From positions 1 through 59,268 of the forward strand of contig JAQTQG010000007.1 of NCBI GenBank assembly GCA_028712375.1: a DNA stretch of 59,268 bases, in the 5' to 3' direction. The notes under the pieces are model-generated. The model was not told where the DNA came from. It saw only the letters and a program-made list of their open reading frames with translations, and ran no database searches. The translations under genes and the position numbers were made by a program. This DNA is from Candidatus Omnitrophota bacterium. GTDB taxonomy: Bacteria > Omnitrophota > Gorgyraeia > Gygaellales > Profunditerraquicolaceae. This document shows positions 37,028-46,082 of this stretch, piece by piece. How positions within the stretch are numbered: the stretch's first letter is position 1; every line of letters starts with the position of its first letter.

Positions 37028-38311
37028 TTGGACGGTGCCGCTGACAAAACACCACGAAGCTCTACCACACCAATAGAATGGAAACGAAACTTGAACATTT
37101 TTAAAGAAATCCCCCCAACCGCAGGCTGGTCAATCAGTATTAAAAGCTTAATCTTACCATTAATAAAGAAATGCCCCGCCAGAGGGCTTGAGGAAGAATT
37201 TAAAAAATACCTGGGGGCTCCTGCTGCCCTGCTCACTTACTCCGGGACTGCCGCCTTCTACTTAATCCTGGAAAGCCTGAAAAAAATTTCCGGAAAAACA
37301 ACGGTGATCATCCCTGCTTTTGTTTGCCCCCTTATCCCTCTGGCGATAAAAAGGGCCGGCCTTAAAATAAAACTTTGTGATATAAATCAAAACGATTTTG
37401 ACTTTAACCCGGGATTACTGCGTAAAATATGCGCAGAAGACAAAGATATCCTGGCGATACTAGCGGTGCATTTAGGGGGAATCCCCGCGGAACTAGAAAC
37501 TATCTCAGAAATCGCCAAAAAAGATAATATATTCCTGATTGAAGATTGCGCGCAAAGCCTGGGAGCAGAATACCAAGATAAAAAAACCGGCTCTTTCGGA
37601 GAATTCGCTTTTTTCAGCCTCTGCCGCGGTAAAGGGTTAACCATATATGAAGGCGGGCTGGCCATAACGAATAAACCTGAATACTCCTGGCTTTTAGATA
37701 CCTACGCCCGTAAGGCCATTCCGCGCAGCAGGCTATCTGAAACTTTAAAAATATTGGAATTACCCGCTTACAGCCTATTCTATCGCCCACAACTATTCTG
37801 GTTTGCCTTCAGGTTGCCGCAGATCTTCTGGCAGATGCTTAAAAATCCGGTAAAAGCAATGGGGGAATATTTTGATATTGATTTCCCGATACATAAAGTT
37901 TCCGGATTCCGGGAATCTCTGGGGTATCTATTTTTTAACCAGCTCGATGAAAACATCCAACAACAGCGTCAAAAAACAGCCGATTATCTTGCGGCGCTGG
38001 GAGGTATCCCGGGAATTAAACCACTGGTTGAATCGGCACGGACAAAAGCCAGCTACCCCTATCTTACCTTGGTCTTTGAGGATGCCGGCAAAAGAAACCG
38101 GGCGCTAAAACTTTTCCAGAATTCCGGGCTAGGCATATCACAAATATACCTGGCGGCAATCACCGATTACCCTTATTTAAAAAATATTGTGCCAGATACA
38201 GATTGCCCGCATGCTAGGTCTTTAGCAGAAAGAACTATTACCCTGAGTACCAGTAAATTCTTAAAAGAAACAGACTTAAAAAACATTATTCATCAACTCA
38301 AGAAACTTTGA
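37028..38311 (+). CDS. DegT/DnrJ/EryC1-family PLP aminotransferase
   Basis: FLIEDCAQSLGAEYQDKKTGSFGEFAFFSLCRGKGLTIYEGGLAITN; exact start uncertain (TTG). Confidence 0.88.
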   Translation: MDGAADKTPRSSTTPIEWKRNLNIFKEIPPTAGWSISIKSLILPLIKKCPARGLEEEFKKYLGAPAALLTYSGTAAFYLILESLKKISGKTTVIIPAFVCPLIPLAIKRAGLKIKLCDINQNDFDFNPGLLRKICAEDKDILAILAVHLGGIPAELETISEIAKKDNIFLIEDCAQSLGAEYQDKKTGSFGEFAFFSLCRGKGLTIYEGGLAITNKPEYSWLLDTYARKAIPRSRLSETLKILELPAYSLFYRPQLFWFAFRLPQIFWQMLKNPVKAMGEYFDIDFPIHKVSGFRESLGYLFFNQLDENIQQQRQKTADYLAALGGIPGIKPLVESARTKASYPYLTLVFEDAGKRNRALKLFQNSGLGISQIYLAAITDYPYLKNIVPDTDCPHARSLAERTITLSTSKFLKETDLKNIIHQLKKL

Positions 38312-38321
38312 AAGGATTTTC

Positions 38322-39185
38322 ATGATCATTTTTTCCACCAGAGAAGATAACCGGCTGATTAATAGCATACCAAATACCAGCTTTTTCTTACCGGGAAACA
38401 AAAATTTATGTTTCCTAATCCATGGATTAACCGGTACTGCTAAAGAAATGGGTTCGATTGCCCAACACCTAAACAAAAAGGGGTTTTCTGTTGCCTGCCC
38501 CTTAATGGCTAATCACGATAAAACTATCTCCTGCCTGAAAAGAACATCCTGGCAAGAAATTTACGCGGCGATACGCAACGAATTCACTAAATACGCCAAT
38601 GATTATGAAAATATATTTGTGGCAGGGTTGTCTTTCGGCGCCCTGATCGGAATATTACTGGCGCATGAGTTTCCCGGCAAAGTAAAGGCCTTAAACTGTT
38701 TTTCCCCGACTTTATTTTTTGACGGCTGGGCTAACCCGAAATCCAGGTTTCTCTTACCGCTGGTTTACAAAACACCTTTACAATATTACTTTTATCTTAA
38801 AGAAGGATATCCTTACGGCATTAAAAACCAAAGGCTGCGCTCAAGAATTGAAAACTTTTACAAAAAATCAGACTTATTCGATTATAGCAAGGTACATCTC
38901 TACGGATACCCGGTTATCCCGGTATCCAGCATGCGCCAAAATCATTTACTGGCAAAACAAGTAATGAAAATACTCCCATCCATAACCACGCCGGTACAAT
39001 TGCTCCAGGCCAAAGACGACGACGTAACCAGCCCCAAAAATTCATACTATATCTACAATCATATCGGATCAAAAAACAAGGAAGTATTTTTATTTGAAAA
39101 CTCCTACCATATTATTATCGCTGACCAGGAAAGAGAACAAGTTGCGGAAAAAACATCGGAGTTTTTTGAAAAATATTTAACTTAA
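38322..39185 (+). CDS. Alpha/beta hydrolase (carboxylesterase-like)
   Basis: FLIHGLTGTAKEM, GLSFGALIG nucleophile elbow, C-terminal SYHIIIAD. Confidence 0.9.
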   Translation: MIIFSTREDNRLINSIPNTSFFLPGNKNLCFLIHGLTGTAKEMGSIAQHLNKKGFSVACPLMANHDKTISCLKRTSWQEIYAAIRNEFTKYANDYENIFVAGLSFGALIGILLAHEFPGKVKALNCFSPTLFFDGWANPKSRFLLPLVYKTPLQYYFYLKEGYPYGIKNQRLRSRIENFYKKSDLFDYSKVHLYGYPVIPVSSMRQNHLLAKQVMKILPSITTPVQLLQAKDDDVTSPKNSYYIYNHIGSKNKEVFLFENSYHIIIADQEREQVAEKTSEFFEKYLT

Positions 39186-40108
39186 CGGAATAATTCATTC
39201 AGGATAGCCAGGTTACTACGCGCATTTACCTGCCGGATCAATTCCTCCGCGCAATGGCTTCCGGTAAACTGCTGCGGATGGTCTATTCTAGAAATCATCC
39301 CTTTCATCCCTTTCAAATCCCCGACAGGAGAATAATCCCCTACCACATCTAAGCCAAGGATATCCAGATTATCCCGCAATAACTTAAGCATTATCAAAAG
39401 TTGCTCCAACCGCAATAATCCTTCTTCCCAATTAGTCAGTGCAAAATCTTTTTTAAGGCAATCCTTGTCTATAGAAATATAAACTCTCGGAGTAGGCAGG
39501 CGGCTGATTAATTCTAAAGTAAATTTCTCCAAATCCTCGTTTGCTAACTGGCGCCAGCTAATTTTACTTGAAAAAAAATCTTTCCGCATATTCAACGAAT
39601 AATTCTGCGCCACCCTCCTGAAATAAACCCGGCTGGGTTTATGCCGATAAGGATAAATTTCCAAACGGTCACCGGCCAAAGCCTCCAAATTAGCTGCCTG
39701 CAATGCGCCGGTATTTAAATCATCGGAGCCTGCGCCAATTAACACGCATTTAAGGATGTTTTTATTTTTTAAAGATGCGCTTACCCATGAACCGCATCCA
39801 AAGCGCGGAGGTAAACTGTCCCAATCCGGATGAAAATCAAATACAATCAGGCAAAAAGGTTCCTTGATCCGGCTAGTGAGTATTTCACTGACATGATGGA
39901 AATCACCTGAACCGATAAAAACGGGGTATTTATTTTCTTGCGGGATAAGCTGCTGGACTTGTCCGCGCACAACCGCAGGCATATAGTGCCGGGCAAGGCT
40001 GGATAGCCCGGTAAGATCGATTACCCGGGCAGGATATTGGGAAAAAAGTTGCTGCTGCTGAATAACGCTGTTATCAAAATTTAGGACGGTAATGCCCTTA
40101 TTCAGCAT
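39182..40108 (-). CDS. Ureohydrolase (arginase/agmatinase superfamily) protein
   Basis: GSGDFHHVS, DFHPDWD, SIDKDCL metal-ligand motifs. Confidence 0.8.
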   Translation of the reverse strand: MLNKGITVLNFDNSVIQQQQLFSQYPARVIDLTGLSSLARHYMPAVVRGQVQQLIPQENKYPVFIGSGDFHHVSEILTSRIKEPFCLIVFDFHPDWDSLPPRFGCGSWVSASLKNKNILKCVLIGAGSDDLNTGALQAANLEALAGDRLEIYPYRHKPSRVYFRRVAQNYSLNMRKDFFSSKISWRQLANEDLEKFTLELISRLPTPRVYISIDKDCLKKDFALTNWEEGLLRLEQLLIMLKLLRDNLDILGLDVVGDYSPVGDLKGMKGMISRIDHPQQFTGSHCAEELIRQVNARSNLAILNELFR

Positions 40109-40122
40109 AAAAATACCAAGGC

Positions 40123-41535
40123 CTATTTCTTTAACGCCCTGCTTAAAGCTTCTTCAAAAAGCTCGACTCCCAAATCAATTTCTTCTTCCGTAATATAAAA
40201 TGAGGGGGCGATAGTAAAAACGTTCTTATAATACCCGCCGACATCTAAAATTAATCCCCGCCGCTTATCGCGGACATTTAATGACCCGCTTAATCCCAGA
40301 TTCGTGATTTTATCGGTAAGATCTTTATTCGGGGTGTAACCGTCTTTCTCGCAAATCTCTACCCGCAAAGCCAGGCCAATTCCATCAACATCGCCAATTT
40401 GAGGATATTTTTTCTGTAATCTTTTAAGTTGGGCAACAAAATATCTGCCCTTCCTGGGGATAGAAGTCGAAAAGTCGGATTCTTCAATTAACTTCATTAC
40501 CTCCAGCCCTGCAGTTGTGCCCAGAGGATTACTGGAAAACGTGGCATGAGTAGAACCGGGAGGAAAAACCGTGGGTGAAATTAATTTTTCTTTCGCCCAA
40601 ACCCCGCTGATCGGATTCAAACCATTGGTCAAGGCCTTACCAAAAACCAGAACATCCGGAGTAATATTGAAATGTTCAATCGCCCAGAATTTACCTGTAC
40701 GAAAAAAACCCATCTGTATCTCATCATCGACAAATAGAATTCCGTAGTGATCCAAAATATCCTTTAATCTGGAATAATACTCCTGAGGCGGCACGATATA
40801 ACCGCCGGTGCCCTGGATGGCTTCAGCATAAAAAGCAGCAAATTCACATTTATTATTTTTTTTGTTTACTACTGAATAATATTCGGTTTCGAAAAGCCTT
40901 TCGAATTGTTTTAAACAATATAAATCGCAAAAATCTCTTTTTTTATCATACGGGCAGCGGAAACAATAAGGATACGGCACAAACATCGCCCGGTCGCCAA
41001 AATGCCCGAAACGTTCCCGGTACCTGAAACTCGAAGTAATCGCCGAAGCGCCCAGAGTCCGTCCATGATAACCGCCCATAAATGCAAAAACCAGGCTGCG
41101 CCCGGAATGATTGCGCACTAACTTTAGTGAATCTTCCAAGGCGCTTGAGCCGCCGACATTAAAATGAATTCTTCCCTTTTCCTCAAACGTCCGCTCATTT
41201 TTTTGTGCTAATTTAGCTGCTAACTGTATCTTTTCTTCATGAAGATACTGGCAAGCCAATTGCGGCAAAGTATCAATTTGGTTCTTTAAGACGGTGTTTA
41301 GGCGTTGATTCCGGTAACCGAAATTAACCGCCGAATACCACATCTGCAGGTCTAAATACTCTACGCCCTGGCGGTCATAAAGATAACTCCCTTCGGCGCT
41401 TTTAAATACATTAAGCTTCTCGGCATAATGCACGGTATCCCCCCAAGAACAATATTTTGCCTCCAAGGCTAATAATTCATCAAGGGTAGAAGATTTTTTA
41501 TTCTTAGGTTCCCTGTTCAATTGTTTTGAATTCAC
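40123..41535 (-). CDS. Class III PLP-dependent aminotransferase
   Basis: MGGYHGRTLGA, FVDDEIQMGFFRTGKFWAIEH, VFGKALTNGLNPISG. Confidence 0.92.
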   Translation of the reverse strand: MNSKQLNREPKNKKSSTLDELLALEAKYCSWGDTVHYAEKLNVFKSAEGSYLYDRQGVEYLDLQMWYSAVNFGYRNQRLNTVLKNQIDTLPQLACQYLHEEKIQLAAKLAQKNERTFEEKGRIHFNVGGSSALEDSLKLVRNHSGRSLVFAFMGGYHGRTLGASAITSSFRYRERFGHFGDRAMFVPYPYCFRCPYDKKRDFCDLYCLKQFERLFETEYYSVVNKKNNKCEFAAFYAEAIQGTGGYIVPPQEYYSRLKDILDHYGILFVDDEIQMGFFRTGKFWAIEHFNITPDVLVFGKALTNGLNPISGVWAKEKLISPTVFPPGSTHATFSSNPLGTTAGLEVMKLIEESDFSTSIPRKGRYFVAQLKRLQKKYPQIGDVDGIGLALRVEICEKDGYTPNKDLTDKITNLGLSGSLNVRDKRRGLILDVGGYYKNVFTIAPSFYITEEEIDLGVELFEEALSRALKK

Positions 41536-42206
41536 ATTAATTTCCTTTTTAAATAGGTGAAGACGTCTTTTAAATTATGAAAAGCCATATAATCCAGCTT
41601 ACTGTCTTTAAGGTGCCTAAGCAAATGATCCTTAGCGAATACCACATGCGCATGCTTGGCCGGGCAGATATCCGACTCCCCGTCACCAATATAAATAACT
41701 ACAGAATCTTTAGCCGTTTTTGCCAGAAGATTTTTTGTCTTGCAATGCGCGCAAATCTGGCAATCTTTATTTTTGAAAGGATAGTCTGTAATAATTTTAT
41801 CACGGGAAAAACTTAATTTATTAGCGTAAACTTTAAGCTTGTTGATTCCGTTGATTTTTAAAACCCGGTTAAGAATATAATCATAATTATCGCTTAAAAT
41901 CAGGGTTTTAACCTTTTTAGCCAACAAAAGTTTATAAATCGGCTTAAAATAAGGATCCAGTTTTATCTTAGGCAAATAAGCATCTAAAGATTTCTTGTCC
42001 AAGGCCATGCCCCGCAACTGGCCTTCCAGGCAGGTTTTCGAACCAATCTTACCGCTCTTCCATCTTTTCTCCAGCTCTACCCAACGGTCATCCTTGGAAA
42101 AAAGCAGAAGCATATTATCAAAAACATCACAGGTAGCAATCGTATTATCAAAATCAAAGAATACAATGCATTTTTTAGGATCAAATTTATTGGTTTCCGG
42201 GGCCAT
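41532..42206 (-). CDS. HAD-IB phosphatase (MtnX/PSP-like)
   Basis: FFDFDNTIATCDVFDN; LILSDNYDYIL; YIGDGESDICPAKHA. Confidence 0.88.
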   Translation of the reverse strand: MAPETNKFDPKKCIVFFDFDNTIATCDVFDNMLLLFSKDDRWVELEKRWKSGKIGSKTCLEGQLRGMALDKKSLDAYLPKIKLDPYFKPIYKLLLAKKVKTLILSDNYDYILNRVLKINGINKLKVYANKLSFSRDKIITDYPFKNKDCQICAHCKTKNLLAKTAKDSVVIYIGDGESDICPAKHAHVVFAKDHLLRHLKDSKLDYMAFHNLKDVFTYLKRKLM

Positions 42207-42224
42207 ATAAAAGTCGTAAAAATA

Positions 42225-42248
42225 TACCCCTACTGATTGATAGGGGTA
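42225..42248. repeat. Perfect hairpin upstream of the HAD gene
   Basis: TACCCCTA-CTGATTGA-TAGGGGTA. Confidence 0.6.
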
Positions 42249-42317
42249 AAATTATGGGTTAAATTAAGCTATTGGTTTATTTTAAACCTAACCCCCCAAC
42301 CTGTCAATACCAAACTT

Positions 42318-42452
42318 AATAAGCACTTGACTTACGAGTACGATAGTACGAGTAAGTCAATGTGCGCATTAATCCCCGCCGCCTTCTGCGGGGATCTATG
42401 CCAAAGCTTAACTTACGAACACGCTAGTGTGAGTAAGTTTAATCCTTGGCAT
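42318..42452. repeat. Family A palindrome cluster
   Basis: TTGACTTAC-GA-GTAC-GATA-GTAC-GA-GTAAGTCAA (42327-42360); ATCCCCGC-CGCCTTCT-GCGGGGAT; AACTTAC-GA-ACAC-GCTA-GTGT-GA-GTAAGTT (42410-42439). Confidence 0.85.
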
Positions 42453-43467
42453 GCATGCAACCTTGCCCAAACACCCCAGGCAAGACTGCCTGACAAAATA
42501 CGCACCTATTTTGTGACAAATGAGACTCTAAAACATTAAATCCATCCCGCTTAATCAAAAGTTTATGGCACTTCCCGCATAAAGTATCCTGCCCCCAAGC
42601 AGTAAAATTCCCGGCATAGACGTAACGCAATCCCTGCTCTACTCCGGCATTATAGGCTAATTTAAGCGTAAGTTCAGAAGTAGGCGCATAATCTTTAAAA
42701 TTATAATCCGGATGAAAACGCGAAATATGCCAGGGGATATCTTTATCTATTGCAGCAATAAATTTTGCCATTGCCGCCAGTTCTTCCGGGTTATCGTTCT
42801 CCCCGGGGATAATTAAAGTAGTAATTTCAATCCAGACTCCGGCAGCATGCAATGATTGTATGGAATCAAGTACCGGGCTAAGTTTGGCTGAGCATATCTT
42901 TAGATAAGAATTTTCTTTAAAAAACTTTAAATCAATATTAGCCGCATCCATATACGGGCAAAGTAATGAAATTGCCTGCCGGGTCAGATAACCGTTAGTC
43001 ACAAAGATATTCCGTAAACCTGCCGCTCTGGCTAACTTGGCTGTTTCCAGAGCAAATTCAAAATAAATTGTTGGCTCGGTATAAGTATAGGCGATACTGC
43101 GGCAACCGGATTCTTGGGCTAATGTTATAACTTGCCCGGCGCTAAAATTTTCGCCCAAATGCGGATTATCCAGGTTAAACTGGGAAATCTCCCAATTCTG
43201 GCAGAAGCCGCAACGAAAATTACATCCGGAACTGGCAATAGAAAAAGTGGACGAGCCGGGCAAAAAATGATACAGCGGCTTTTTTTCAACCGGATCAATA
43301 TTAGCGGCTACGAGTTTACCATAATTATGCGTATAAAGAGTACCGGAAATATTCTGCCTGACCCGGCAAAATCCAAATTTACCTTCCGGAATTTTACAAT
43401 TATGCGCGCAAAGCTGACAATGTACTTGCCGGTTTTCTAAACGGGTATAAAGCTGGGCCTCTTTCAT
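42439..43467 (-). CDS. AmmeMemoRadiSam-system radical SAM enzyme (AmrS-like)
   Basis: CQLCAHNCKIPEGKFGFCRVR and SSGCNFRCGFCQNWEISQ. Confidence 0.92.
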   Translation of the reverse strand: MKEAQLYTRLENRQVHCQLCAHNCKIPEGKFGFCRVRQNISGTLYTHNYGKLVAANIDPVEKKPLYHFLPGSSTFSIASSGCNFRCGFCQNWEISQFNLDNPHLGENFSAGQVITLAQESGCRSIAYTYTEPTIYFEFALETAKLARAAGLRNIFVTNGYLTRQAISLLCPYMDAANIDLKFFKENSYLKICSAKLSPVLDSIQSLHAAGVWIEITTLIIPGENDNPEELAAMAKFIAAIDKDIPWHISRFHPDYNFKDYAPTSELTLKLAYNAGVEQGLRYVYAGNFTAWGQDTLCGKCHKLLIKRDGFNVLESHLSQNRCVFCQAVLPGVFGQGCMHAKD

Positions 43468-44444
43468 ATAAACAAATACGTAAATCTTTCTTTGGGAAGC
43501 TGGGGAATTTTATGCACGCTATCTTTAGCTGCGGGAACTTGCCGGTAAAGCACCTCTATTTTATCTAACCCCGCGGTATCGGTATAAGCAGAGGTAACCT
43601 GCGAAGCTAAAAAGATCATTTCTTGGTTCATTAACCCTCTAGCCAACGCCGTGGGGCCGGCTAAATCCTTCTGGGGCCCAAACAAATAATCACCTGGCTG
43701 CGCCAAATGCAAGAGCCGGTTATTTTCGCCTTCATCCCGGCCTACCACCAGCCTGGTGTCATTTCCCAGGCGGAAATGCCGGCCGATTTTTAAAAGTTCC
43801 AGATTCTCTAAGTTTAATTCATTGTGCGACAAAAGTTCTGCTAATCTTTTAGAAAAACAAGGATCGGTTAACAAGCATCCGCCGGCCGGATTGGCATAAT
43901 CATCAAACCCCAAGTTCTTCGCCAGCTGCATCTGCGGAGTGCGTATCCGGCCGTTAAAATTGAGCAGTTTTTCCCGCTTAACCCAACCTTCTTTTTCGGC
44001 CAGGCTAGGAGGAAAAAACTGAGCCGAAAGCGGCCGCAATAATAAATCATCCAGGCCGCTCCTGCGCCTGATTAATTTTAAAGCCTGTTTATTCTGGGAC
44101 ATCGGCCGCTGGCCAAGCACTTCACCGGTAATAATAAATCTTGCCCCCAATTCCGGCATTAATTCCTTGGCCCGGCTAAACATAAGAATCTTGCAATCAA
44201 TGCAAGGGTTCATATTCGAACCAAAACCATAATGCGGCTGCCGGAGCAATTCGAGAAACTGCACTCCAATATCTTCTTCAATAATATTAATACCGATGTC
44301 TGGAAAGGATTCTTTTATATTTAATTTACAGAAAGGAATTTTAAAATGCAGCCCGGTAACTTCACACCCCTGGTCATGAATAAGCTTGGCAGCCAATAAA
44401 CTATCCAGGCCCCCGGAAATTAAGGCCAGCGCTTTTATCTTCAT
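43464..44444 (-). CDS. PP-loop (MnmA/ThiI-like) ATPase with NFACT-R/DUF814-like C-terminus
   Basis: LISGGLDSLLAAKLIHDQGCEVTGLHF; NPCIDCKILMFSRAKELM; FRLGNDTRLVVGRDEGEN. Confidence 0.8.
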   Translation of the reverse strand: MKIKALALISGGLDSLLAAKLIHDQGCEVTGLHFKIPFCKLNIKESFPDIGINIIEEDIGVQFLELLRQPHYGFGSNMNPCIDCKILMFSRAKELMPELGARFIITGEVLGQRPMSQNKQALKLIRRRSGLDDLLLRPLSAQFFPPSLAEKEGWVKREKLLNFNGRIRTPQMQLAKNLGFDDYANPAGGCLLTDPCFSKRLAELLSHNELNLENLELLKIGRHFRLGNDTRLVVGRDEGENNRLLHLAQPGDYLFGPQKDLAGPTALARGLMNQEMIFLASQVTSAYTDTAGLDKIEVLYRQVPAAKDSVHKIPQLPKERFTYLFI

Positions 44445-44478
44445 AGAATTTAATCTGTGGTTGCGTCCGCGCCTGCAG

Positions 44479-45222
44479 CTAACATGGCAAAAATTTCTTG
44501 GCCAAAGCCATAAATGCTATCCCCAACAAAAAAGCGGAAAAAGCAGCCATCGAACGCTTAAGATCGTTTTCTTTATGCAGTTCCGGGATAAGATCACTGG
44601 TAGCGATGTAAATAAATCCTCCGGCGGTAAGCGGTAAGATAAGATTCGCAAATCCCCGGACATAATCAAGAATAAAATAGCCGGTTAAAGCCCCGATCAT
44701 CGCCATTAGCGCCGAAGCAAAATTAAATAACAGCGCCTTTTTCTTGCTAAACCCCCCGTATACTAGAACGGCAAAATCACTCAGTTCCTGAGGTATTTCG
44801 TGCAAAATGATGGCTAAGGTAGTCACTAAACCCAATTGGAGAGAAACTACAAAACTAGTGGCAATGACCATCCCGTCGACAAAATTATGAAAACCATCAC
44901 CGACTAAAGTCAGGTAGGTAAAGGCGTGGGTCTTGCAAACACCCTCTTCATGGCAATGGCGCCAGTGCAGGAACCTTTCCATAATAAAGAAGATGACAAT
45001 CCCCAGAATTAGGTAAGAAAATACTGCGGTGCTTGGATTACTCTCCAAAGCCTCCGGAAGGATATGCAAAAAAGCACTGCCAATGAGCGCCCCGGCAGAA
45101 AAACCGATCAAGCAGAAAAGAATCTTATGCAGAAGGTTCTCCTTGACCGCCAAAGTAAAAATACCTACTAAGGAAATAAGGCTGACTAAAAATGTGCTGG
45201 CTAATATCCAGAATAAAACCAT
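44479..45222 (-). CDS. ZIP-family metal transporter
   Basis: VGDGFHNFVDGMVIATSF and LHEIPQELSDFAVLVYGG. Confidence 0.95.
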   Translation of the reverse strand: MVLFWILASTFLVSLISLVGIFTLAVKENLLHKILFCLIGFSAGALIGSAFLHILPEALESNPSTAVFSYLILGIVIFFIMERFLHWRHCHEEGVCKTHAFTYLTLVGDGFHNFVDGMVIATSFVVSLQLGLVTTLAIILHEIPQELSDFAVLVYGGFSKKKALLFNFASALMAMIGALTGYFILDYVRGFANLILPLTAGGFIYIATSDLIPELHKENDLKRSMAAFSAFLLGIAFMALAKKFLPC

Positions 45223-45232
45223 ATGCAGGAAT

Positions 45233-45313
45233 TTAACCTAAATTGGGTTTTCTGCCTTTATTTGCTTTCTTGGAACGCCAATTAAGCTTTCCTCTACGTT
45301 TTCTTTTTCCCAT
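45233..45313 (-). CDS. 26-aa highly basic small protein
   Basis: MGKRKRRGKLNWRSKKANKGRKPNLG; Shine-Dalgarno AAAGGA lies in the last codons of the upstream gene. Confidence 0.55.
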   Translation of the reverse strand: MGKRKRRGKLNWRSKKANKGRKPNLG

Positions 45314-45318
45314 GTTTT

Positions 45319-45963
45319 TTATCCTTTATAATAATTCTGCGGTACATTCTGAACAATAAAACTGCCGGCTTCAATAATGCAGTCGTAAATAACTTTCCCC
45401 ATCGGGGTGTCTACATAATTAGTAAAACCATTCCTAAAAGCTTTATCCTGCGGAAATTTTATTTTCTTCCCGGGATGTTCCACCACCTGGCTTTGAATAT
45501 CCCTGCTGCTGATTACTGCCGAAGTAACCCGGTCGATAATCCGCAGGCTTAACTGCATATTGGCTTTGTTTAAAACTTCGCCTAATAAACCGCCCATAAA
45601 ACCACTGGCGCTGCTTCCTCCGCCGGCTAAACCGCTTTTCCCGCCGGAATTCTCCGGGATAAACTCAACAATACCCACATTAATAATAAGGTCTGCCTCC
45701 TGCGGAGCGACAATCGTAAAACGCTTTGTCCTGTGGAGAACGCTGACCAGATATTCTTTAAGGGCCAAACTTACTTGCGCATCAGCTCCGGAGGTTTTTA
45801 GCTCAAAATCATTAATGGAAATTTTAGCTTGTGGCCCCTGGTACGGTTCTAACAACTCCTTAGCGGGAGTTTTATTTAGTGCAGAATGGGATTTTGTGGA
45901 AAAACACCCTCCCAAAAATAGCAAAATGACCACAACACTTAAAAGCTTAAAACTTTTTTCCAT
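45319..45963 (-). CDS. CsgG-like lipoprotein
   Basis: Lipobox LGGC; TKRFTIVAPQEADLIINVGIVEF; YDCIIEAGSFIVQNVP. Confidence 0.65.
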   Translation of the reverse strand: MEKSFKLLSVVVILLFLGGCFSTKSHSALNKTPAKELLEPYQGPQAKISINDFELKTSGADAQVSLALKEYLVSVLHRTKRFTIVAPQEADLIINVGIVEFIPENSGGKSGLAGGGSSASGFMGGLLGEVLNKANMQLSLRIIDRVTSAVISSRDIQSQVVEHPGKKIKFPQDKAFRNGFTNYVDTPMGKVIYDCIIEAGSFIVQNVPQNYYKG

Positions 45964-45974
45964 GCTTAGGTGTT

Positions 45975-46003
45975 AATATATTACCGATTGAGCAGGCTGT
46001 CAA
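45975..46003 (-). promoter_or_regulatory. Sigma70-type promoter with a very short predicted leader
   Basis: TTGACA-N17-TATATT; -10 ends 11 nt before the ATG at 45963; no Shine-Dalgarno. Confidence 0.6.
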
Positions 46004-46082
46004 GGAAAGTTTCAATCTAAAGAACTTCCTTAATCCTGTGGATAACAACTAAAAAATTAGCATAACTTATGATAACCGGCCG

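Noticed and set aside
46037-46045. TGTGGATAA, an exact DnaA-box sequence in an intergenic region
   Set aside because: Single box, no cluster, no dnaA/dnaN or AT-rich unwinding region nearby; chance occurrence is likely.
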